Below, in pieces: positions 43,552 to 50,166 of a DNA stretch of 64,000 nt; within the stretch, counting starts at the first letter, position 1; each line of letters starts with the position of its first letter. The DNA lies in NCBI RefSeq assembly GCF_010119245.1, contig NZ_WNKG01000001.1, positions 558,001 through 622,000 of the forward strand, given 5' to 3'. Source of the DNA: Cyclobacterium salsum. Its GTDB lineage: Bacteria > Bacteroidota > Bacteroidia > Cytophagales > Cyclobacteriaceae. The notes under the pieces were generated by a model. The model worked only from the letters and a program-made list of their open reading frames with translations. It was not told the DNA's origin and ran no database searches. Made by a program: the position numbers and the translations under genes.

Positions 43552-44951
43552 GTACTACCCATAAACTAAAAGTACATTCCCCCTATGATCAACAACTAAT
43601 CAAAGAGTTGCCCATGATGGATGAGGCTGCCGTGGAAAAAACCCTCCAAACCGCCTATGCGCTGTTTCAAAACCAGTCTGGCTGGATTCCTGCCTATAAG
43701 CGAATAGCGATTCTGGAAAAAGCCCGTCAACTCATGGAGGTAAAGGTAGAAGAATTGACCAAAACGGCCGCTCAGGAGGGCGGCAAACCCTATAAAGACT
43801 CCAAAGTGGAAGTACTCCGGGCTATTAATGGGGTAAAGATTGCCACCGAAGAGATTTCGCAGCTTCGCGGAGAACAAGTACCCATGGGCATCACCGAGTC
43901 CTCGGTCAACCGCCTTGCGTTTACTATTCGGGAACCAATCGGTGTCGTGGCCTCGATTTCCGCTTTTAACCACCCGTTAAATCTAATCGTGCACCAGACC
44001 GTAACCGCCTTTGCGGCAGGCTGCCCAGTGATCATCAAACCTGCCAGCACCACTCCCTTGTCCTGTCAGGCACTGGTAGAAATCCTAAAGGAGGCAGGCG
44101 TACCGGAAGGCTGGGTACAAATGGTGCTATGTACCAATGAATTGACCGAAAAGCTGGCCACAGACAAAAGAGTCAATTTCCTCTCTTTTATTGGTTCGGG
44201 TAAAATCGGATGGTACCTGAAGTCGAAACTGGCTCCCGGCACCCGATGTGCCCTGGAACACGGCGGTGCTGCTCCGGTGATCGTAGAGCAAGATGCCGTC
44301 ATGGAGGACATGTTGCCCCTGCTGGTTAAGGGTGGCTTTTATCATGCCGGACAGGTCTGTGTCTCCGTTCAAAAAGTATTTGTTCATGAAAAAATCGCCA
44401 GAAAACTGGCACTGGACATGGCCGAGGCGGCCGAAAAACTGAAAGTGGGCGATCCCCTGGATGAAGCTACGGAAGTAGGCCCGCTGATCCGTACCGGAGA
44501 AGTGGACCGCGTAGAGGAATGGGTGAAAGAGGCCGTGGATGGCGGTGCCGAATTGCTTTGTGGCGGCAAGCGAATCAGCGACACCTGTTTTGCTCCTACG
44601 GTATTGTTTAATCCTCCCCAGGATGTCCGCGTATCCAAAGAGGAGATTTTCGGGCCGGTGGTCTGTGTTTATTCCTATGCAGACCGGGAGAAGGCCATTG
44701 AATTGGCCAACAGCCTGGAATACCATTTTCAGGCGGCCGTCTTTACCAAAGACATCGATCTGGCCCTGGACACCGTACAAAAGCTTAACGCCACCGCCGT
44801 CATGGTCAACGACCATACAGCTTTCCGGGTAGATTGGATGCCCTTTGGCGGACGAGATGCCTCCGGAGAAGGACTGGGCGGTATCCCCCACTCCATGCAG
44901 GACATGACCCGGGAAAAGCTGATGGTCTTTAAGAGTAAATTGCTTCCCTAA
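43548..44951 (+). CDS. Aldehyde dehydrogenase family protein
   Basis: A 467-residue NAD(P)-dependent aldehyde dehydrogenase. Visible are the cofactor segment VASISAFNHPLNL and IIKPASTTPLS, the general base Glu237 in CALEHGGAAPVI and the nucleophile Cys271 in HAGQVCVSVQKV. The C-terminal part FGGRDASGEGLGG replaces the usual GGxKxSG and is typical of the lactaldehyde/phosphonoacetaldehyde-dehydrogenase branch. It overlaps the ThDP-enzyme gene by 4 bases, so the two are translated together and probably act in sequence. A strong terminator begins 27 bases after the stop. Confidence 0.9.
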   Translation: MSTTHKLKVHSPYDQQLIKELPMMDEAAVEKTLQTAYALFQNQSGWIPAYKRIAILEKARQLMEVKVEELTKTAAQEGGKPYKDSKVEVLRAINGVKIATEEISQLRGEQVPMGITESSVNRLAFTIREPIGVVASISAFNHPLNLIVHQTVTAFAAGCPVIIKPASTTPLSCQALVEILKEAGVPEGWVQMVLCTNELTEKLATDKRVNFLSFIGSGKIGWYLKSKLAPGTRCALEHGGAAPVIVEQDAVMEDMLPLLVKGGFYHAGQVCVSVQKVFVHEKIARKLALDMAEAAEKLKVGDPLDEATEVGPLIRTGEVDRVEEWVKEAVDGGAELLCGGKRISDTCFAPTVLFNPPQDVRVSKEEIFGPVVCVYSYADREKAIELANSLEYHFQAAVFTKDIDLALDTVQKLNATAVMVNDHTAFRVDWMPFGGRDASGEGLGGIPHSMQDMTREKLMVFKSKLLP

Positions 44952-44977
44952 ACTCAGGTAAATCTAAATAGTAATGG

Positions 44978-45007
44978 CCTTCCATCGGAAATTGGAAGGC
45001 CTTTTTT
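44978..45007 (+). terminator. Rho-independent terminator after the ThDP-enzyme/aldehyde dehydrogenase pair
   Basis: An 8-base perfect stem, GCCTTCCA (44978-44985) and TGGAAGGC (44994-45001), with an 8-base loop, is followed by a run of six T. It lies 27 bases past the aldehyde dehydrogenase stop. Confidence 0.88.
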
Positions 45008-45047
45008 AGCTTAGCATGGACTTGAATGTAATTGGGAACACTGATTT

Positions 45048-45254
45048 GGCTAAAGCCTTTAATAAGGGGAAAAAACCTATTACCTACAGCTAAAGCAGAA
45101 GGCAATTGATGATCAGAATCCTGGTTCTAAATAAATTTTACCTCAATAGGAATGCGGCTTTAGCCCATTCTTAAAAATAGAATAGCGAGAACCTGGCTTT
45201 AGCCAAAACCGATACCCCAGGCAGCTGGCAATTGATTAAGAGGATCCTGGTTCC
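45048..45254. repeat. REP-like degenerate repeats with GGCTTTAGCC hairpins
   Basis: Two copies of a 28-base unit occur at 45101-45128 and 45227-45254, starting GGCAATTGAT and ending ATCCTGGTTC plus one base, with 23 of 28 bases identical. Small hairpins GGCTAAAGCC (45048-45057) and GGCTTTAGCC (45156-45165, 45195-45204) are interspersed. The 126-base spacing suggests a duplicated module. This resembles REP-type elements mobilised by IS200-like transposases in Bacteroidota, but no transposase is present here. Confidence 0.55.
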
Positions 45255-45550
45255 TTGTAAACCAAGAACGTATTTGGGGGTTCGATTCCGATAATCCGCC
45301 TACAAACATCCGGAAGGAAGTGTCCTGGGACCGATCTGTAGCCATAAGGATTGGTTGCAACGCCGTCACCGCACAGCAACGATGGCATTTTGATAGTAGA
45401 AAACTGATTGTGGCGGTAATTGATGGTATCCGTTTCCTCGTCCAGGCCAGTAACCTCCTGAAACACCACTGCTTTTTCCAGTGAATCAAAGGTGACGGTA
45501 AAGTAAAACTTTGGCAAGGGCCACATGGTATCTTGAACTTCTTCTTCCAT
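45236..45550 (-). pseudogene. Truncated gp19-like tail tube protein (phage / contractile injection system remnant)
   Basis: The 104-codon frame begins at a good ATG (45550). Its first 55 or so residues match the start of T4 gp19-type tube proteins found in phage tails and extracellular contractile injection systems: WPLPKFYFTVTFDSLEKA, FQEVTGLDEETDTINYRH and STIKMP. Beyond KMP the sequence no longer follows the family, which normally continues with a lysine-rich strand and runs to about 140-150 residues. The tail runs into the REP-like repeat region. No sheath, baseplate or AAA ATPase gene lies in the window. I read it as the severed 5' end of a lost cluster; function is unlikely. Confidence 0.65.
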
Positions 45551-46123
45551 GCTCTTACAGGATTAAAATGTAAATTATTTTTCGTTAGGGGGGATTTGTC
45601 AAAAAACCCCATATCCGAAGCTTTGAATAGTACATTAATCAGCAATCCCCCGGTTACCATTCGTAATAGTATTGCCGCTTTTTTCTTCGCCGGTGTTTGA
45701 TCAGAAAGTGGCGGCTAATATCCCTATCTCAAAAGGATGGTTGCTTGCACACAAACCATGCGCCACCCGACTCTCGGTTTTCAATAAACAAAATAAGGAA
45801 TTCGGATAGGAAATCAAGGATAATCGGCTACTATTATCCGGGTAGGGCGATTTTTTCGTGGGCTTCCGATAGGCCACTGGCCTGGGCCATTTTTATCGTA
45901 AAGCCTCAATTGGGAGCTTCCCTGCTTGATTGGTCCTGCACTAAGCCCAAATGGCTAAAAATTGGTACACAAAGTGAAAGAAGGTCTTTTGCCAAAGAAT
46001 TTAAATGGACGGTATTGAAACTCCATAAACCTGGTAATCGGTCATGACCATGAGGGTTATAACTAAAATTATTTGTTTTTCTGGTAGTGCGGTGTATCTT
46101 TAGTCATACGTTATTGATTTCTA
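45551..46123. other. Degenerate intergenic stretch
   Basis: No intact gene is seen in these 573 bases. A frame ending at 46047 contains RRSFAKEFKWTVLKL, which vaguely recalls the start of IS3-type transposase OrfA proteins, but it ends at once and has no usual start. Together with the tube-gene remnant and the adjacent repeats, the stretch looks like a site of past insertion and deletion. Confidence 0.4.
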
Positions 46124-46708
46124 ATGATGATAGTATCCAACAAATACTTACTTCTCCCGGTCCTTGTCCTTATGCTTTGTTTTCATAATCGTGCATTAGC
46201 ACAGGAATCCGCTGAAATTTTTACCGCAAAAAACATGGTCTTTGTGGAGTTGTTAGGAAATTCAGGATCATATGCAGCCCACTATGGACGAATAATCCAT
46301 CAAAAAGACAAGATGAAATTATCCGGTAGTGTGGGCTTTTCATTGGTTCCCCGTAAAGGCTTTGAACCTTTTTATCCAAACTTCTTATCACCTGTTTTCC
46401 CTGCTGAATTCACGGTTTTCTGGGGAAAGTCGCGGCACCATTTGGAGTTAGGGACTGGTTTTCTATTGCGTCAGGATCGAACATATATGTTTGATTCTGA
46501 ATTTACTCCTACAAATCTAAGACAGGAAGTTTTTTGGGATAAATCTATAACCATGAGAATCGGTTACAGGTATCAAAAACCAGAGGGTGGATTTTTTTTC
46601 AGGGCTGGTTACACCCCTATGCTTAATTTTGAAGGTTCCGAATTTGCTGAAAAACCCATTCGTTTTTTTCCATTCAATGTGGGAATCAGCCTGGGGAAAA
46701 GTTTTTAA
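46124..46708 (+). CDS. Predicted outer-membrane beta-barrel protein, hypothetical
   Basis: A 194-residue protein with a signal peptide ending near RALAQ. The remainder alternates polar and hydrophobic residues in short strands with aromatic girdles (FVELLGNSGSYAAHYGRI, LELGTGFLLRQDRTYMF, ITMRIGYRYQKPEGGFFFRAGYTPML). It ends in FNVGISLGKSF with a terminal phenylalanine, the usual outer-membrane barrel signature. About eight strands are expected. No named family is recognised; many Bacteroidota genomes carry such orphan barrels. It stands alone, with a degenerate region upstream and a hairpin after the stop. Confidence 0.72.
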   Translation: MMIVSNKYLLLPVLVLMLCFHNRALAQESAEIFTAKNMVFVELLGNSGSYAAHYGRIIHQKDKMKLSGSVGFSLVPRKGFEPFYPNFLSPVFPAEFTVFWGKSRHHLELGTGFLLRQDRTYMFDSEFTPTNLRQEVFWDKSITMRIGYRYQKPEGGFFFRAGYTPMLNFEGSEFAEKPIRFFPFNVGISLGKSF

Positions 46709-46722
46709 AGAATTAAACGAAA

Positions 46723-46753
46723 GACCACCGAGGTTTTAAAAACCTCAGCGGTC
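46723..46753. terminator. Hairpin, possible bidirectional terminator
   Basis: An imperfect stem-loop has AGGTTTT/AAAACCT at its core and extends through CCG/CGG and GACC/GGTC with a small internal bulge. It follows the beta-barrel gene by 14 bases. No T run follows on the plus strand, so termination is uncertain. Confidence 0.45.
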
Positions 46754-46892
46754 CTGTTCAGAAATCCAAAATTATCCTACGTTCGCCACTCTTTTCTCTC
46801 TTCTTCTCATCTCATACCAATTTAGTTATCTCTATTTATTCTATTTGGGGGTAAGAAAGGAAGGGATTTTCCTGCCAAAAATGTCGGTTCTG

Positions 46893-47645
46893 CTATTTCA
46901 GTCTATAGAGATAGGGCGCTTTGTTCTTCGCTCCGGTTAACTTTTTTTCCAAGCGTTCAAGCACGCCCATATCCAATATTTTCTTTTGAAAGTTGCTGCG
47001 GGTAAATTCCTTTTCAAATATCGTCTCATAAATCTGTTGCACTTCTTTCATGGTAAACTTCTCTGGAAGTAAATTGAAGGCATTGAATTTATGATCGATG
47101 TCTGCCCGGAGTGCTTCCAATGCATCGGTAAACACCTCATTGTAGTGCATGATCATTTCGGGTACTTCCTGAATGGGATACCAATCTATGGACACGTCGA
47201 ACTGGGTCAATTTGGGACTGACTCGTTTCATATCCACCAAGGCATAGTAACCAATGGAAATAAAACGTTTTGTAAACCAGTTATATGCATTGGAATTGTT
47301 CGTCTCCCTTAGAAATTTTTGGTCTTCGGAATAATTCGATTTTATCAGCGAATCCAAAAACTGCTTCCGTTTGTTGTCGGCCTTGCCAAAAACCTTGAAC
47401 TGCTGCAGATAAATATCTTTAAAGCCGGTTCGGTCTTCCAAAATTCGCTTTGCAGCATCGTCAAGGTTCTCTTCCTGCTTAACAAAGCCGCTGTGAAGCG
47501 CATAAAAGTCGCCCATAAAAGCCAGTTTGGAAAGCAAAACCTTCAATTGGCGATTCTCATAGCCGAAGATTACGCAATCGATCGCTACCTGTGGAATATA
47601 GTTTTTATCGCTCAATACGTCCATACGATTAAAAGTAAATGGCAT
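46893..47645 (-). CDS. Degenerate-Nudix transcriptional regulator with winged helix (AraR/NrtR type)
   Basis: A 250-residue protein with an N-terminal Nudix domain (about 18-155) and a C-terminal winged helix (about 185-245). The Nudix box, GFVKQEENLDDAAKRILEDR, departs from GX5EX7REUXEEXGU. The REUXEE part reads RILEDR, so the magnesium-binding glutamates are lost and hydrolysis is unlikely. Such proteins in Bacteroidota serve as sugar-responsive repressors; AraR of Bacteroides thetaiotaomicron is the known example. It is divergent from the GH79/SDR/hydrolase genes, with a perfect inverted repeat in the 151 bases between, the obvious operator. The ligand is probably a product of that pathway, perhaps a uronic acid or pentose. 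Confidence 0.85.
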   Translation of the reverse strand: MPFTFNRMDVLSDKNYIPQVAIDCVIFGYENRQLKVLLSKLAFMGDFYALHSGFVKQEENLDDAAKRILEDRTGFKDIYLQQFKVFGKADNKRKQFLDSLIKSNYSEDQKFLRETNNSNAYNWFTKRFISIGYYALVDMKRVSPKLTQFDVSIDWYPIQEVPEMIMHYNEVFTDALEALRADIDHKFNAFNLLPEKFTMKEVQQIYETIFEKEFTRSNFQKKILDMGVLERLEKKLTGAKNKAPYLYRLK

Positions 47646-47731
47646 AATTTATTAACTAGCTATCGGTAATATTGCCTGCCCCAGGCCTGCCCCCTCCCCA
47701 ATAAGCAATATTAGTAAAAAAATATAAATTA

Positions 47732-47755
47732 TATTGTATATTTTTTTATACAATA
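47732..47755. promoter_or_regulatory. Operator candidate for the Nudix regulator
   Basis: A perfect inverted repeat with 9-base arms, TATTGTATA (47732-47740) and TATACAATA (47747-47755), is separated by six T. It lies in the divergent promoter region between the Nudix regulator gene and the GH79 gene, 12 bases upstream of a TAnnTTTG element. Position and symmetry fit a dimeric winged-helix regulator. Confidence 0.65.
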
Positions 47756-47766
47756 AAAAATTTTAA

Positions 47767-47774
47767 TACTTTTG
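47767..47774 (+). promoter_or_regulatory. -7 promoter element of the GH79 operon
   Basis: TACTTTTG matches the Bacteroidota TAnnTTTG element exactly and lies 22 bases before the GH79 start codon. The expected -33 region falls within the spacer and right arm of the operator candidate, which has no clear TTG. This suggests weak basal promoter activity subject to the neighbouring regulator. Confidence 0.5.
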
Positions 47775-47796
47775 GATCCTAATCAAATGCGTTTTT

Positions 47797-49317
47797 ATGA
47801 AATCGATACCAAAATACCTGGCAATACTACTGGCCGGACTAACTCTTTCCTGCGCCAGCGAAAAGGAGACCGCGGAAACTTCTGCCCTTTTTGACTTTTC
47901 CGAAATGGAGCAGGTTGCCGAAGTGAATGAACGCTACCAATCTATCAATGTAGAAATGTGTGAAGTGGTCGGTGGCGATTTTTGGGTGCCCTACAGTCAA
48001 ATTGATACAGCCAAGGTTCAGGCCCTTGGTTTTGCCGGACTCAAGCAGAGCATCCCCTCTATCAACCTATACGATGAAAAACTACGTACCCTTTCAAAGG
48101 CACTAGGCCCTATGTACATTCGTGTAAGCGGTACCTGGGCCAACACCACGTATTTTCAGGACAACGACGAGCCGAAAATGAGCGAGGCACCCGAAGGATA
48201 TGAAAATGTATTGACCAGGGCTGAATGGAAAGGTGTCATCGATTTTTGCAAGGCCATGGATGCCAGATTGGTTACCTCTTTTGCCAACAGTGAAGGCATT
48301 CGGGACGCCAACGGGGGCTGGACGCCTGAACAGGCAGCGCCACTTTTGGACTACACCCATTCAATCGGTGGGGAGATCCATGCTGCCGAAATGTTCAATG
48401 AACCTTCACATGCCAGCCATGGTGGCGCACCCGAAGGGTATGACGCGGCGCAGTATGCGGAGGATTTTGCCGCTTTTGAAGCATTCGTATCCCAGGCTGC
48501 TCCGGAGATGAAGATCATGGGGCCCGGATCGACCGGTGAAGGGGGAATCATCCCGGGAATCGACTCTACCCTAACCACCGACAAAATTCTTTCGGCCAGC
48601 CCTGCGCCGGAATTTGAGATTTTTAGCTACCATTACTATGGAGGGGTCTCCCAACGATGCATGGGACAACTTACCCCGGAAAATGCATTGAGCGAGGAAT
48701 GGCTTTCAAAGACCGAGGAAGGATTGTCTTACTATGAAAAAGCCCGAGACCAATACCTGCCCAATGCTCCCCTGTGGTTGACTGAAACCGCTGAAGCGGC
48801 CTGCGGGGGAAATCCCTGGGCAGCTACCTATGTAGATAGCTTCCGCTACCTGGAACAGTTGGGGAGACTGGCCAAAAAAGGCGTACAGGTGGTCATGCAC
48901 AATACCTTGGCGGCTAGTGAATATGCCTTGCTTGAACAGGATACCCACGATCCCCGGCCTAATTACTGGGCCGCTCTATTGTGGAGTAAATTCATGGGGC
49001 AGCAGGTCTACGATGCCCCAGTGCCCGCTGATGGACCCGACCTGTTTATTCACAATTTGAAAAATGCTTCCAATGGCTACGCAGTGTTATTGGTTAATCC
49101 GAAAGACGCCGAGACATCCTTCGATATCCCGGCGGATGCCATGCAGTACCTGCTCACGGCAGACGATATTCTTTCCAAAGAAGTCAAGCTGAATGGAGAA
49201 GTACTTCAACTCAAATCCGATAATACCTTACCTGAAATCCAGGGTAAAAGCGTGCAGGCCGGAGAGTTGGTGATGCCCGCCAAAAGCATCCTGTTCCTGA
49301 CCTTTTCTAACCTATAA
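47797..49317 (+). CDS. Heparanase-like glycoside hydrolase (GH79 type), lipoprotein
   Basis: A 506-residue lipoprotein (lipobox LSC, Cys19) with a clan GH-A barrel. The acid/base is Glu202 in AEMFNEPSH and the nucleophile Glu330 in LWLTETAEAACGG. The stretch after the nucleophile closely follows human heparanase by eye: SFRYLEQLGRLAKKGVQVVMHNTL, then DPRPNYWAALLWSKFMGQ (residues about 348-405). A C-terminal beta domain completes it. GH79 enzymes cleave beta-glucuronides, including those in heparan sulfate and arabinogalactan. It is the first gene of a three-gene unit followed by an SDR (14 bases) and a secreted hydrolase. Glucuronide release from a plant or algal glycan is plausible. Confidence 0.83.
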   Translation: MKSIPKYLAILLAGLTLSCASEKETAETSALFDFSEMEQVAEVNERYQSINVEMCEVVGGDFWVPYSQIDTAKVQALGFAGLKQSIPSINLYDEKLRTLSKALGPMYIRVSGTWANTTYFQDNDEPKMSEAPEGYENVLTRAEWKGVIDFCKAMDARLVTSFANSEGIRDANGGWTPEQAAPLLDYTHSIGGEIHAAEMFNEPSHASHGGAPEGYDAAQYAEDFAAFEAFVSQAAPEMKIMGPGSTGEGGIIPGIDSTLTTDKILSASPAPEFEIFSYHYYGGVSQRCMGQLTPENALSEEWLSKTEEGLSYYEKARDQYLPNAPLWLTETAEAACGGNPWAATYVDSFRYLEQLGRLAKKGVQVVMHNTLAASEYALLEQDTHDPRPNYWAALLWSKFMGQQVYDAPVPADGPDLFIHNLKNASNGYAVLLVNPKDAETSFDIPADAMQYLLTADDILSKEVKLNGEVLQLKSDNTLPEIQGKSVQAGELVMPAKSILFLTFSNL

Positions 49318-49330
49318 GCCAACCAGAGGG

Positions 49331-50146
49331 ATGAAAGTAGCAGATAAATTATGGCTGGTTACGGGAGGTGGAAATGGCATGGGCCGTAGCCTGGTACTTA
49401 CCCTTTTGGCAAGGGGAGCCAGGGTCGTGACAGTAGATATCAATCAGCAAGGGCTGGATGAAACCCTCGCTTTGTCCGGAACGAATGACGGTTCGCTTTT
49501 AACTTATGCGTTGAACATTGCTGACAGAGAAGCCGTGGAGAAAACGGTTGCCCAAATCATTTCCGAAAACGGTCCTATGGATGGTGTAATCAATAACGCG
49601 GGTATTATTCAGCCTTTCAAAAATCTGAATGAATTGGATTATCCTACGTTGGAGCGGGTATTCAATGTAAACTTTTGGGGTACGCTTTATCTCACCAAGG
49701 CTGTTCTCCCCCATCTGTTGAAACGGCCCGAGGCGCATATCGTCAATGTGTCGAGCATGGGCGGATTTTTCGCATTTCCGGGGCAAACCCTATACGGGGC
49801 CTCCAAGGCAGCGGTAAAGCTGACCACCGAAGGCCTTATCCAGGAGTTGCGCAATACCCGGGTCAGGGTCTCTGTCGTCTTTCCCGGCGCAATCCATACC
49901 AACATCATGGCAAATTCCGGCCTGGAGGTCAGCGGAAAAAAGGCGTCTTCGAAAAATGGAGCTTCCAGCGCCTTGCCTGCAGATAAGGCAGCCGAAATCA
50001 TGATTGACGGCATCGAAAAAAACATAAGTCGAATTTTCGTTGGCAAGGATTCCCGCATGATGGATTACATGTACCGGCTCAACCCGGATTGGGCCTTGCG
50101 CTTTATTGCCAAAAAAATGAAGGACCACCTTCCAAAAACTTCTTAA
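49331..50146 (+). CDS. Short-chain dehydrogenase/reductase (SDR)
   Basis: A 271-residue classical SDR. The cofactor turn is WLVTGGGNGMGRSL (residues 9-22). An aspartate after strand 2 (VTVDINQQG) indicates NAD preference. The structural NNAG is in GVINNAGIIQPF, the active-site serine in VNVSSMGG, and the catalytic YxxxK in LYGASKAAVK. The extended C-terminus (RMMDYMYRLNPDWALRFIAKKM) is typical of membrane-associated relatives acting on lipophilic alcohols, yet context suggests a sugar or hydroxy-acid substrate. It starts 14 bases after the GH79 gene and ends 21 bases before the hydrolase gene. Confidence 0.9.
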   Translation: MKVADKLWLVTGGGNGMGRSLVLTLLARGARVVTVDINQQGLDETLALSGTNDGSLLTYALNIADREAVEKTVAQIISENGPMDGVINNAGIIQPFKNLNELDYPTLERVFNVNFWGTLYLTKAVLPHLLKRPEAHIVNVSSMGGFFAFPGQTLYGASKAAVKLTTEGLIQELRNTRVRVSVVFPGAIHTNIMANSGLEVSGKKASSKNGASSALPADKAAEIMIDGIEKNISRIFVGKDSRMMDYMYRLNPDWALRFIAKKMKDHLPKTS

Positions 50147-50166
50147 AATCCGAATACTAAAGCCCA

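Noticed and set aside
44127-44891. 254-codon minus-strand frame opposite the aldehyde dehydrogenase.
   Set aside because: Shadow of the real gene in a GC-richer region; no recognisable motif.
45276-45290. GGGGGTTCGATTCCG, which looks like a tRNA T-arm.
   Set aside because: The 3' side does not pair beyond two bases, no anticodon or acceptor arm precedes it, and it lies inside the repeat/tube-gene remnant. Coincidence, or at best a fossil.
45697-46047. 116-codon plus-strand frame with an IS3 OrfA-like stretch (RRSFAKEFKWTVLKL).
   Set aside because: TTG start, unusual composition and a similarity of only about 15 residues. Recorded in the gap note but not called a gene.
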